Assembly (NCBI GenBank): GCA_025350445.1
Contig: JANXXV010000181.1
Location: 1-12,886, forward strand
DNA from: Bryobacteraceae bacterium
Lineage (GTDB): Bacteria > Acidobacteriota > Terriglobia > Bryobacterales > Bryobacteraceae
DNA length: 12,886 nucleotides
Direction of reading: 5' to 3'
A model generated the notes under the pieces. That model was not told where the DNA came from. It saw only the letters and a list, made by a program, of their open reading frames with translations, and made no database searches. How positions within the stretch are numbered: position 1 is the stretch's first letter; the number at the start of each line of letters is the position of its first letter. The position numbers were made by a program, and so were the translations under genes. Below are positions 1 to 7,840 of this stretch, in pieces.

Positions 1-1314
1 ATTTTCAACTCGCCCAACTGGAAAACAAAACAAATAATGGTTCTGGACGCGCATACGCTGAAAGCTACCGTGATTGCCGAAGAGACCGATGACCGCTGGG
101 TGGATTACGGATTCGCCGGATGGTCGCCGGATTCCAAAACAGTGCTGTTCAGCAATGAGAAAGACGGCTGGTCGCATCTTTACACAGTGCCTGCCGCCGG
201 AGGCGACACGAAACAGTTGACCAGCGGCGCCTGGGAGATCCATCGCGAACAATTCTCCGAAGATCCGCAGTGGATCGGCGGCTCTATCTACTTCGCATCC
301 ACCGAGGGCGATACGGCACAGCGCCACACCTACAAAATCCGGCCAGACGGATCGGGGAAGGAAAAGCTCTCCCGCAAGGAAGGCCTCAACATCGGGCAGA
401 TTTCCGAAGACGGACAATATACGGCCTGGCGCCTGGCCGACGCAGGGAACCCGTTCGATCTCTGGGTGAACGACAAGCGAGTCACGCAGTCGCCGCAGCC
501 GGAGTTTTACAAACACCGATGGCCCGACGTCAAATACGTCCACTATCCCTCCCGAGGCGACGCGAAACCGGTTGCCGCCCGGCTGATACTGCCCCCCGGC
601 TACCGCATGGAAGACCGTTCTCAAAAGCAGCATCCGGCCGTGCTTTACATTCACGGTGCGGGATACGCCACCAGCGTCTTGAAGCAATGGGGAAGCTACC
701 AGGATTACCGCTTCGCCTACAACACTTTCCTCGCCGGTAAGGGTTTCGTAGTGCTCGAAATGGACTATCGCGGCAGCACCGGCTATGGCCGCGATTGGCG
801 CAGCGGCGTCTATCTCCACATGGGCGGGCCCGACCTCGACGATGTGCTGGGCGGCGTCGACTATCTCAAGTCGCTCGGCAACATCGATATCAACAAGCTC
901 GGCATTTGGGGCGTCAGCTACGGCGGCTTCATGACGGATATGGCCATGTTTCTGTCGCCCGGCACATTCAAAGCAGGCGCGGCATGGGCGGCTGTGAACG
1001 ACTGGGAAAACTACAACGCCGGCTACACCTCACAGCGGCTCAACACCCCGCAATCGAATCCGGAGGCTTACCAACGGAGTTCCCCCATCCACTTTTCCGG
1101 CAATCTGACCGGTCATCTGCTGATTATCCACGGCATGGTAGACGACAATGTATTGTTTCAGGATGCAGTGCAGTTGAGTGAGAAGCTGATTCACGAAGGG
1201 AAGGATTTCTCGCAGATTTTCTACCCTCAGGAAAGCCACGGATTCGTTCGCGATGAGACCTGGATCGATGCGCTGCGCCGAACCACTGAGTGGTTCGAGC
1301 GGTACCTGCGATGA
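1..1314 (+). CDS. S9-family serine peptidase (DPP IV/acylaminoacyl-peptidase type), 5'-partial
   Basis: The frame is open from base 1, so the gene begins outside the window; the ATG at 37 is internal (upstream codons read IFNSPNWKTKQI). Visible residues 1-150 (counted from the ATG at 37) are beta-propeller repeats with motifs such as GWSPDSKTVLFSNEKDG. Residues about 200-425 are a Peptidase_S9 alpha/beta-hydrolase domain. The triad is complete: nucleophile Ser294 in GVSYGGF, Asp369 in HGMVDDNV, His401 in ESHGF. Family members cleave dipeptides or acylated residues from peptide N-termini, often in the periplasm; a signal peptide cannot be checked here. The stop overlaps the next start by ATGA, so it is translationally coupled to thiE and likely shares its mRNA with the two permeases downstream. 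The family call is secure; exact substrate specificity is unknown because the part of the propeller that would carry a double-Glu motif is not visible. Confidence 0.93.
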   Translation: MFNSPNWKTKQIMVLDAHTLKATVIAEETDDRWVDYGFAGWSPDSKTVLFSNEKDGWSHLYTVPAAGGDTKQLTSGAWEIHREQFSEDPQWIGGSIYFASTEGDTAQRHTYKIRPDGSGKEKLSRKEGLNIGQISEDGQYTAWRLADAGNPFDLWVNDKRVTQSPQPEFYKHRWPDVKYVHYPSRGDAKPVAARLILPPGYRMEDRSQKQHPAVLYIHGAGYATSVLKQWGSYQDYRFAYNTFLAGKGFVVLEMDYRGSTGYGRDWRSGVYLHMGGPDLDDVLGGVDYLKSLGNIDINKLGIWGVSYGGFMTDMAMFLSPGTFKAGAAWAAVNDWENYNAGYTSQRLNTPQSNPEAYQRSSPIHFSGNLTGHLLIIHGMVDDNVLFQDAVQLSEKLIHEGKDFSQIFYPQESHGFVRDETWIDALRRTTEWFERYLR

Positions 1315-2015
1315 TCGTTACAATTCCCCGGTTCTATCCCATCCTCGATACCGGGGCAGCGGCGCGGGCAGGCCTGGATCTCACAGCGGCCGCGCACGCG
1401 TTGCTCGACGCCGGAGCCCGTATTCTCCAACTGCGTCACAAAGAGCACTTCGACCGTAAGATGTTCGAGACGGCGCGGGAAGTGGCCGCGGCGTGCCGCA
1501 AAGCCAGAGCCCTGTTCGTGATCAACGACCGCGCGGACATGGCGATTTTGCTCGAAGCCGCTCTACACATCGGCCAGGATGATCTTCCTCCCAGGGAGTC
1601 GCGCGCGCTAATCGGTCCAGACCGCGTGCTCGGACTCTCTACCCATAGCGAAGCGCAAGTATTGGCTTCGAACAATGAGCCGGCGGATTACATCGCCATC
1701 GGTCCCCTATTTGCGACCAGCTCGAAACAAGATCCGGACACCGTGGTCGGCGTTGAAACGCTGGCAAGACTGCGGTCGCTGACGGGCCGTCCGGTGGTTG
1801 CCATCGGCGGAATCAACCGGGAGAACGCCGGCTCGGTATTGCAAGCCGGTGCGGATTCAATCGCCATTATCGGCGACCTGTTCCCGCCAGGCACGACACT
1901 AAAGTCCCTAACGAAACGGGCGGAAGAATGGTTAACGATAACCTCACGGGACGGCGGTCCCCCAGGACCGCGCCGGACGCCCTCGTCCGGCCATGACGGG
2001 ACAATTAACGAATGA
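1311..2015 (+). CDS. thiE: Thiamine-phosphate synthase ThiE
   Basis: ThiE joins hydroxymethylpyrimidine diphosphate and thiazole phosphate to make thiamine phosphate in the cytoplasm. The TIM-barrel signatures appear in order: QLRHK (residues 40-44), INDRADMA (71-78), HIGQDDLP (86-93), LGLSTHS (107-113), IAIGPLFATSSK (128-139), AIGGIN (164-169) and AGADSIAIIGDLF (179-191). I chose the ATG at 1311 because it overlaps the upstream stop as ATGA and gives a normal N-terminus (MIVTIPRFYPILD); an earlier in-frame ATG at 1290 would overlap the peptidase by 25 bases. The protein is 234 residues. The last ~23 residues (from about 212, rich in Gly, Pro and Arg) lie beyond the usual fold and are encoded by two tandem hairpins. 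The stop overlaps the next permease by ATGA. No other thiamine gene and no TPP riboswitch lies in the window; a riboswitch would have to lie upstream of the operon. Confidence 0.93.
   Translation: MIVTIPRFYPILDTGAAARAGLDLTAAAHALLDAGARILQLRHKEHFDRKMFETAREVAAACRKARALFVINDRADMAILLEAALHIGQDDLPPRESRALIGPDRVLGLSTHSEAQVLASNNEPADYIAIGPLFATSSKQDPDTVVGVETLARLRSLTGRPVVAIGGINRENAGSVLQAGADSIAIIGDLFPPGTTLKSLTKRAEEWLTITSRDGGPPGPRRTPSSGHDGTINE
1954..1991. repeat. Two tandem GC-rich hairpins (REP-like) inside the 3' end of thiE
   Basis: The first hairpin has stem GCGGTCC (1954-1960), loop CCCA (1961-1964) and stem GGACCGC (1965-1971). The second follows with no gap: stem GCCGGACG (1972-1979), loop CCCT (1980-1983) and stem CGTCCGGC (1984-1991). 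Both stems are perfect, 7 and 8 base pairs, with four-base loops. They sit about 20 bases before the start of the next gene and encode the low-complexity tail of ThiE. There is no T-run, so they are not a classical intrinsic terminator. They could be a dispersed palindromic repeat, an mRNA-stabilising or attenuating element, or both. The structure is seen directly; the role is inference. Confidence 0.7.
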
Positions 2016-3382
2016 CTAAAGATACAGCTCTAGTGAAAGGGCTCGGCCTGATGGACGCAACAATGCTAGTCATCGGATCGATGATCGGTTCCGGCATTTT
2101 CATTGTGGCCGCCGATATTTCGCGCCAGGTCCGTTCGCCCGGCCTTATGATCATGACCTGGGTAGTAACAGCGTTGCTAACCATGATCGCCGCGCTCAGC
2201 TACGGAGAGTTGTCCGCCGCCATGCCTCATGCCGGCGGGCAGTACGTCTACCTCCGCGAAGCGTTCGGCCCGCTCTACGGATTCCTCTTCGGCTGGACAA
2301 TGTTCCTGGTAATACAGACCGGAACCATCGCGGCAGTGGCAGTGGCATTCGCCAAGTTCGCCGGGGTCTTCTTCCCCGGCATCGCCGCGGACAACTATCT
2401 GCTGCCGTTCCTCAGCACCCAGCAAGCCGTGGCCATCGCCATCATCCTGCTGCTTAGCTGGGTAAACACCCGCGGAGTGAAGACGGGCGCAGCGGTACAG
2501 AACACCTTCACATTTGCCAAGACCGCGGCCTTGCTAGGCCTGATCGGTTTTGGATTCCTCGCTGGGCACGATTCGCAGGCTGTTACCCGGAACTTCGACC
2601 ACTTCTGGCAGAATGCGGACTGGACCTTCTCTACCGTGCAAGTAGTCGGCGTGGCCATGGTGGGCGCTCTGTTCTCCTCCGACGCCTGGAACAACGTGAC
2701 ATTCACCGCCGGAGAGGTGCGTAACCCGAAACGAAACCTGCCCCTCTCACTGGTGTTAGGAGTAGGCATCGTGTCCGTCCTCTATCTGGCGTGCAACTTC
2801 GTCTATCTCAACGCACTGCCGCTGGAGGCGATCCAAACAGCGCCGCAGGATCGCGTAGCCACCGCCGTAGCCCAGAAGATGTTCGGGTCAACCGGCGCGC
2901 AGTTGATTGCCGCCGCCATTATGCTGTCCACCTTTGGCTGCGTCAACGGCCTGATCCTAGCCGGGTCCCGCGTCTATTACGCCATGGCCCTCGACGGCCT
3001 TTTCTTCAAATCCATCGCCACCCTCGACCCGAAAACTTCCGTTCCCGTCACGTCGCTGGTGTGGCAATGCGCCTGGGCTTGCCTGCTCACTTTGACCGGC
3101 CGCTACAACGACCTGCTGGATTATGTTATCTTCGCAGTTCTGCTGTTTTACATTCTCACCATCAGCGGAATCTTCGTGCTGCGCCGCACGCGACCGGAGA
3201 TGGAGCGGCCCTATCGCGCGTTCGGGTACCCTGTGCTACCCCTGTTATACATCGTGGTTGCTGGACTGATTGAGATCCTGCTGTTACTATACAAACCTAA
3301 CTATACTTGGCCGGGTCTGATCATCGTCCTGCTGGGGATCCCGGTTTATTTCTTTTGGCGTAAGAACGAGGTGAATGCATGA
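2012..3382 (+). CDS. APC-superfamily amino-acid permease, LAT/SteT-like
   Basis: A 456-residue integral inner-membrane protein with about 12 hydrophobic segments, the normal size for the family. The first transmembrane segment carries the substrate-binding unwound-helix motif as GSMIGSGIF (residues 22-30). Other family features are the segment AALSYGELSAAMPHAGGQYVYL and the late motif ILAGSRVYYAMALDGLFF, which resembles the serine/threonine exchanger SteT and the L-type amino-acid transporters. It is therefore expected to move amino acids by exchange or cation-coupled uptake; the substrate is not readable from sequence. The start overlaps the thiE stop (ATGA) and its own stop overlaps the next permease (ATGA), so it is translationally coupled on both sides. 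The tandem hairpins at the end of thiE lie just upstream and could modulate its expression. Confidence 0.9.
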   Translation: MTKDTALVKGLGLMDATMLVIGSMIGSGIFIVAADISRQVRSPGLMIMTWVVTALLTMIAALSYGELSAAMPHAGGQYVYLREAFGPLYGFLFGWTMFLVIQTGTIAAVAVAFAKFAGVFFPGIAADNYLLPFLSTQQAVAIAIILLLSWVNTRGVKTGAAVQNTFTFAKTAALLGLIGFGFLAGHDSQAVTRNFDHFWQNADWTFSTVQVVGVAMVGALFSSDAWNNVTFTAGEVRNPKRNLPLSLVLGVGIVSVLYLACNFVYLNALPLEAIQTAPQDRVATAVAQKMFGSTGAQLIAAAIMLSTFGCVNGLILAGSRVYYAMALDGLFFKSIATLDPKTSVPVTSLVWQCAWACLLTLTGRYNDLLDYVIFAVLLFYILTISGIFVLRRTRPEMERPYRAFGYPVLPLLYIVVAGLIEILLLLYKPNYTWPGLIIVLLGIPVYFFWRKNEVNA

Positions 3383-4833
3383 ATTTATTCGCGGTAAAAC
3401 CTTTGAGCCGCATCCTGGCCGAGTCCGAGGGCGAACACTCCCTGAAGCGGACACTGGGACCGGTGCAGTTGGTGGCGCTCGGAATTGGCGCCATCATCGG
3501 CGCCGGACTGTTCTCCCTGACGGGCATCGCAGCGGCGAATCATGCCGGTCCCGCCGTAGTTCTATCCTTTGTACTGGCCGCGTTCGGCTGTGCATTCGCC
3601 GGCATTTGTTACAGCGAATTCTCCACTATGATTCCCATCGCCGGCAGTGCGTACACCTACTCGTACGCCACCATGGGTGAACTGATGGCTTGGATTATCG
3701 GTTGGGATCTTGTGCTGGAATACGCGGTCGGCGCGGCAACTGTGGCCGTCAGTTGGTCCGGCTATGTAGTGTCGCTTTGCAAAGATTACGGAGTGATTTT
3801 GCCCGCCAGGCTAATGGCATCGCCGTTCCAGGCGATTACGCTCGACGACGGAACCCAGGGATATGGGTTAATCAATCTGCCGGCAATCTTCGTCGTGGTG
3901 ATGGTTTCGCTGCTGCTGATGCGTGGCATCCAGGAATCGGCAAGGGCCAATTCGGTCATCGTCATTCTCAAAGTCTCGGTAGTGATCTTGTTTATCTTCG
4001 TCGGATGGGCCTATATCCATCCTGCGAATTACGTCCCGTTCGTTCCGGAGAATACCGGTACGTTCGGCCACTTCGGATGGAGCGGCGTGGTTCGCGCGGC
4101 CGGCGTCGTCTTCTTCGCCTTCATCGGCTTCGACGCGGTATCCACCGCCGCGCAGGAAACCAAGACTCCACAGCGCGACATGCCCATCGGCATCATCGGC
4201 TCGCTGGTGGTTTGCACAATATTGTACGTGCTCTTCTCGCACGTACTTACCGGGATGCTCAATTACAAGGATTTGAATAATGCCGCACCGGTGGCCGCCG
4301 CCATTGACCTCACGCCATACATCTGGCTGAAGTCGGTCATCAAGGTCGCGATTATCGCCGGATATACGTCGGTGATCCTCGTGATGCTGCTTGGCCAATC
4401 GCGCGTGTTCTACTCGATGTCCCGTGATGGACTGCTACCGAAGCTCTTCTCCGACATTCATCCCAAATTCCGCACGCCGTGGCGCAGCAATATGCTCTTC
4501 ATGGTGTTCGTCGGATGCGCCGCCGCCTTCACACCGATTCAAATCGTTGGTGAGATGACCAGCATAGGAACGCTGTTCGCTTTCGTCCTGGTTTGTATCG
4601 GAATCATCGTCATGCGCAAGACGCACCCCGAGCTTCCCCGGCCCTTCCGCACTCCTCTGGTTCCATTTCTTCCCATCGCCGGAGTGATCGTGAACCTGCT
4701 ATTGATGGCCGGACTCGGCTGGGAAAACTGGACGCGGTTATTTGTGTGGATGGCCATCGGCATGGCGGTGTATTTTGGCTACAGCCGCCATCACAGCCGG
4801 CTCAATCTGCCTGAGGCCGTGGCAAAGAAGTAG
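3379..4833 (+). CDS. APC-superfamily amino-acid permease, cationic amino-acid transporter (CAT)-like
   Basis: A 484-residue multi-spanning membrane protein of the APC superfamily. The first-helix motif is GIGAIIGAGLFSLTG (from residue 35). It is followed by a CAT/YfnA-type stretch, CYSEFSTMIPIAGSAYTYSY, then GELMAWIIGWDLVLEYAVGA. Later landmarks are FFAFIGFDAVSTAAQETKTP, GQSRVFYSMSRDGLLPK and a C-terminal PELPRPFRTPLVPFLPIAG. These match the CAT subgroup, as distinct from the LAT-like permease just before it, so the two genes are not a recent tandem duplication. It probably imports amino acids; CAT-like bacterial proteins are not all specific for Lys/Arg, so the substrate is left open. The ATG overlaps the preceding stop (ATGA). 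It is the last intact gene of the operon; 30 bases separate it from a sigma-factor remnant. Confidence 0.92.
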   Translation: MNLFAVKPLSRILAESEGEHSLKRTLGPVQLVALGIGAIIGAGLFSLTGIAAANHAGPAVVLSFVLAAFGCAFAGICYSEFSTMIPIAGSAYTYSYATMGELMAWIIGWDLVLEYAVGAATVAVSWSGYVVSLCKDYGVILPARLMASPFQAITLDDGTQGYGLINLPAIFVVVMVSLLLMRGIQESARANSVIVILKVSVVILFIFVGWAYIHPANYVPFVPENTGTFGHFGWSGVVRAAGVVFFAFIGFDAVSTAAQETKTPQRDMPIGIIGSLVVCTILYVLFSHVLTGMLNYKDLNNAAPVAAAIDLTPYIWLKSVIKVAIIAGYTSVILVMLLGQSRVFYSMSRDGLLPKLFSDIHPKFRTPWRSNMLFMVFVGCAAAFTPIQIVGEMTSIGTLFAFVLVCIGIIVMRKTHPELPRPFRTPLVPFLPIAGVIVNLLLMAGLGWENWTRLFVWMAIGMAVYFGYSRHHSRLNLPEAVAKK

Positions 4834-4863
4834 CGGCTGAGTAGTAAGTGCTGGAGTGTTCGG

Positions 4864-5058
4864 ATGGAAGATTCACGCGGAGAAGTAACCCGGCTCCTGG
4901 AAGAGATCGGCTACTGCAAATTCGAAGCCAGAGCGGAATCCATGGAGAGGCTGTTACCGCTGGTCTACGACGAACTGCGGCGTCTGGCAGCCGTGTATTT
5001 CCGCCGCGAACGTTCCGGTCACACTCTCCAACCCACCGCGCTGGTCCATGAAGCATAG
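4864..5058 (+). pseudogene. ECF sigma factor, N-terminal remnant (64 codons, premature TAG)
   Basis: The reading frame encodes the start of an ECF-type RNA-polymerase sigma factor of the kind common in acidobacteria and planctomycetes. [20 protein letters not shown] and then [12 protein letters not shown] are region 2 landmarks. Intact members are about 180-190 residues; here translation ends at residue 64 with TAG (5056-5058). In relatives the motif continues as LVHEAYLRL or LVHEAYLKL; here the frame reads LVHEA, stop, MKL. The stop therefore sits exactly where the conserved Tyr codon (TAC/TAT) is expected. Region 4, which binds the -35 element, is missing. The same frame runs on into a PD40 C-terminus, so this is half of a deletion fusion. 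The start ATG at 4864 has a GGAG about 8 bases upstream. It is almost certainly non-functional as a sigma factor. Confidence 0.8.
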
Positions 5059-5520
5059 ATGAAGCTGCAGACTCTCCATATCACCGGCCCCCACCTCTCG
5101 TCCGATGGGGCATGGCTCGCTTTTCAAATCGTCGATAATCGTCCACGGAGCAAAACCCGCCGGCAGATATTCATATCACCGTACGCCGGCAACCGGACCC
5201 CGCAAACCATGTGGACAGCGGTTACGGACGGAACCGCCCCGGATCGGGAAGCGCGATGGTCGTCAGACCGTAATCTGATCTACTTCATGTCGGATCGCGA
5301 TGGGTTCCATTGCATCTGGGCGCGCAAACTCGATCCGAAAACGAAACAGCCCGTGGCTCCGGCCTACCCCGCGCTGCACTTGCTCAACACCGGACTGTCG
5401 CTGCGCAACGTAGGGGCGGATACAGGAAACGTCAGTATCTGCGCATTGCCTGATAAGCTCATCTTCGCCATGGGTGAGCTCACGGGCAATATATGGATGA
5501 CGGAGCTGAATCAGCAGTAA
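5059..5520 (+). pseudogene. C-terminal PD40/TolB-type propeller remnant, probably of a sigma-linked Ser/Thr kinase
   Basis: The 153 codons resemble the extreme C-terminus of acidobacterial proteins with PD40 (WD40-like) beta-propeller repeats, commonly Ser/Thr protein kinases encoded right after an ECF sigma gene. Visible repeats are LSSDGAWLAFQIVD, TDGTAPDREARWSSD with NLIYFMSDRDGFHCIW, then ARKLDPKTKQPV and the terminal GNIWMTELNQQ. No kinase domain, membrane helix or earlier blades are present. The apparent ATG start is probably the Met of a sigma-factor EAYMKL motif and not a true start. It is in the same frame as the sigma remnant and separated from it only by TAG. The likeliest history is one deletion from within the sigma gene to within the kinase propeller, followed or accompanied by a Tyr-to-stop change. 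A short expressed propeller fragment is possible but unlikely to be functional. Confidence 0.7.
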
Positions 5521-5564
5521 CGGCAGCAAGCAAGCGTTCGTATGATATAAATTCAGGGCTGATA

Positions 5565-5569
5565 GGGAG
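5565..5569 (+). promoter_or_regulatory. Ribosome binding site supporting the amidohydrolase start
   Basis: GGGAG lies 10 bases before the ATG at 5580. No comparable purine motif precedes the upstream in-frame ATG at 5493, which would also overlap the PD40 remnant and put 29 residues in front of a Tat signal. This supports 5580 as the true start. Confidence 0.45.
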
Positions 5570-5579
5570 TTCGCCCAAG

Positions 5580-6551
5580 ATGACAGACAACAACAAGGCC
5601 GCCCAAAATTCTGACGCCCCATCCAGCCGTAGAGCATTTCTCGGCGCGGTCGCAGCCGGTGCCGCCGCAAGCGCGACCATGGCCGCGGCGCAGCCGGACC
5701 CTATCCCGATCATCGACACCCATTTCCATCTCTACGACCAAACCCGACCACAGGGCGCACCTTTTCCGTTTACCCCGAATGCCCCTCCGTTCCTTCCGCG
5801 CGATTTTCGCGAGACAGCGACGCCTCTCGGTATTGTCGGCGGCATCAAGGTCGAGGCCAGTCCCTGGGTCGAAGATAATCTTTGGGTCCTGATGATTATC
5901 GAAAGCGAGCCGATGATCGTCGGGATGGTGGGCAATCTGGACCCGGTGAAACCGGAATTTCGCGAGTATCTCGATAGATATCGTAAGAACAAGCTGTTTC
6001 TCGGAATCCGCTACGGCAACATCTGGGAAGGTCACAATATAGTCACGGCGGTCGACAAACCTGAATTCATCGCTAACATGAAAGCGTTTTCCCAGACGGG
6101 CCTCACGTTGGAGGTAGCCAATCCGCGGTTGGATCTGATCGATGCCACGGTGCGCCTTATCGACAAAGTGCCTGAACTGCGAGTCGTCCTGGGCCATTTG
6201 CAAGCGCTTCCACTCCCTACGGCTCCGGACGTTTTGAAGAGTTATTCGAACAACCTCAAGGAACTCAGAAACCGAAACGTCTATGTCAAGGTTTCGGGGC
6301 TACCGGGTCCTCGGCCCGATCCGAAGGCGCCTTTGAACCCCGCTGTCTACAAACCCGGCCTCGACTTCATCTGGGACATCTTCGGAGAAGACCGGATCGT
6401 CTATGCCGGTCGAAATAAGGCGGCTCTGGAGGCCCTGCAGTCTTACTGCATGGTGAAAGGACGTCCGGCGGCGGAGAAGTTCTTTTGGAAGAACTCCTTA
6501 CCCGCCTTCAAGTGGATTAAACGCGACCCCAAACAGCCGCAGTTGGCTTGA
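5580..6551 (+). CDS. Tat-exported amidohydrolase-2 family protein with altered active site
   Basis: The 323-residue product starts with a twin-arginine signal: SRRAFLG followed by an Ala-rich hydrophobic stretch ending near AAAQPDP, so export to the periplasm is expected. The mature part is an Amidohydro_2 (PF04909) TIM barrel: IIDTHFHLYD supplies the HxH metal ligands (His48, His50), and VVLGHLQ supplies a His at 206. These enzymes act as metal-dependent hydrolases, decarboxylases or lactonases; the substrate is unknown. The last metal-site motif is unusual: where relatives read YGSDWP or YGSNWP followed by about 20 residues, this protein reads YAGRNKAALEALQSY and is about nine residues shorter up to KGRPAAEKFFWKNS. 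The usual Asp position would be Asn279 at best. The enzyme may be impaired. The gene stands alone, 59 bases after the sigma/kinase scar and 50 bases before yhaO. Confidence 0.8.
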   Translation: MTDNNKAAQNSDAPSSRRAFLGAVAAGAAASATMAAAQPDPIPIIDTHFHLYDQTRPQGAPFPFTPNAPPFLPRDFRETATPLGIVGGIKVEASPWVEDNLWVLMIIESEPMIVGMVGNLDPVKPEFREYLDRYRKNKLFLGIRYGNIWEGHNIVTAVDKPEFIANMKAFSQTGLTLEVANPRLDLIDATVRLIDKVPELRVVLGHLQALPLPTAPDVLKSYSNNLKELRNRNVYVKVSGLPGPRPDPKAPLNPAVYKPGLDFIWDIFGEDRIVYAGRNKAALEALQSYCMVKGRPAAEKFFWKNSLPAFKWIKRDPKQPQLA

Positions 6552-6601
6552 CTCCTGCTTGGCCGTGCTCCGATTGGCGACGCAACTAGAATGAGGCCGT
6601 A

Positions 6602-7840
6602 ATGTTCAAATTCATACACGCCGCTGATATTCACCTGGACAGTCCGCTTCTGGGGCTGGAACGGTACGAAGGGGCTCCGGTGGAGGAAATTCGCGGGGCC
6701 ACCCGTAGGGCATTTGAAAACCTCGTACGGATCGCAATCGGCGAGGCGGTTGATTTCGTGCTCATCGCGGGCGATCTCTATGACGGAGATTGGAAGGATG
6801 CCGGCACCGGTCTCTACTTCGTCAAGCAGATGGCGCGGCTGCGCGAGGCTAAGATTCCCGTCTACCTTATTGCCGGTAACCATGACGCTCAGAACAAGAT
6901 GACCCGCGAACTGCGCTTTCCCGAAAACGTGAAGGTATTCTCCTCCCGCAAACCCGGCACTGAGCCGATCACTCGGCTCAACGTCTTCATCCACGGTCAG
7001 AGCTATGCAACCGCGGAGGTGCGCGAAAACCTTGCCGTGGATTATCCGAAGCCGGTTTCCGGAGCCTTCAATATCGGGCTTCTGCACACTTGCGGCGCCG
7101 GTGCGCAAGGGCATGAATCGTACGCGCCGTGCACGCTCGCGCAACTTACCGGGAAGGGCTATCAATATTGGGCACTGGGCCACGTTCACACCGCGCAAGC
7201 GCTGTGCGAAGACCCTCCGGTTGTGTTTCCGGGAAACGTGCAAGGCCGGCACATCCGCGAGACCGGACCGCGCGGCTGTCTGTTGGTGAGCGTGGATGAG
7301 CGCCACCGCATCACGCGTGAATTCATGCCGCTGGATGTGCTGCGCTGGAACCTTTGTGAGATAAATGCGACGGGCGCAGCGGATAGCGAAGAGGTCATCG
7401 ACCGCTTCGCGGCAAGGCTGCCTGCGTTGATGTCGGAAAACGCCGGCTTCACGCTCGCGATCCGCGTCCGCATCAGCGGAACAACCAGCGCTCATCGAAA
7501 GCTGGCCGCCAACCATCAGGCAGTTCGTGAAAAGCTACAGTCGGTCGGTGTGGATATCGGTAACGGCTCCGTTTGGATTGAGAGGCTGCTCATCAACACG
7601 CAGCCGGAAGGAAGCCAGGCCATACCGGAAGGCCCGATAGCAGAGCTGAAAATCTATCTGGATGAACTTCGCACCAGCACCCAAGACGTCGACGCGTTAC
7701 TGGAAGAGCTCGCCAACCTGAGCGAGTTTCTGCCCGTCGAGCTACGGGAGGGTTGTGAATCCGTCGACCGGCTCGAATTGCTCAACGATGTCGAAGCGCT
7801 CTTGCTGCATCGCCTGCTGAGCGCGGACGTCGCCAAGTGA
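6602..7840 (+). CDS. yhaO: YhaO-type DNA repair phosphoesterase (Mre11/SbcD-like nuclease)
   Basis: A 412-residue calcineurin-like metallophosphoesterase of the Mre11/SbcD superfamily, close in length to Bacillus YhaO (about 408). All five metal-binding motifs are present: AADIHLD (Asp9, His11), GDLYD (57-61), GNHD (92-95), LLHT (His162) and GHVH (His194, His196). It should be a Mn-dependent DNA nuclease that works with the ATPase encoded next to it. Residues from about 260 onward form the C-terminal region that in relatives contacts the ATPase coiled coil. The ATG at 6602 follows TGAGG (6592-6596) with five intervening bases, a good ribosome binding site. The stop overlaps the next gene as GTGA, indicating translational coupling and a fixed stoichiometry. 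I see no sign of truncation. Confidence 0.92.
   Translation: MFKFIHAADIHLDSPLLGLERYEGAPVEEIRGATRRAFENLVRIAIGEAVDFVLIAGDLYDGDWKDAGTGLYFVKQMARLREAKIPVYLIAGNHDAQNKMTRELRFPENVKVFSSRKPGTEPITRLNVFIHGQSYATAEVRENLAVDYPKPVSGAFNIGLLHTCGAGAQGHESYAPCTLAQLTGKGYQYWALGHVHTAQALCEDPPVVFPGNVQGRHIRETGPRGCLLVSVDERHRITREFMPLDVLRWNLCEINATGAADSEEVIDRFAARLPALMSENAGFTLAIRVRISGTTSAHRKLAANHQAVREKLQSVGVDIGNGSVWIERLLINTQPEGSQAIPEGPIAELKIYLDELRTSTQDVDALLEELANLSEFLPVELREGCESVDRLELLNDVEALLLHRLLSADVAK

Noticed and set aside
4864..5058. A genuine 64-residue regulatory protein
   Set aside because: The sequence matches the middle of an ECF sigma region 2 and ends exactly at a conserved Tyr position; truncation by a stop explains it better.
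5541..5546. Promoter -10 (TATGAT) before the amidohydrolase
   Set aside because: The hexamer fits, but no acceptable -35 is found 16-18 bases upstream and the spacing to the start is long; too weak to list.
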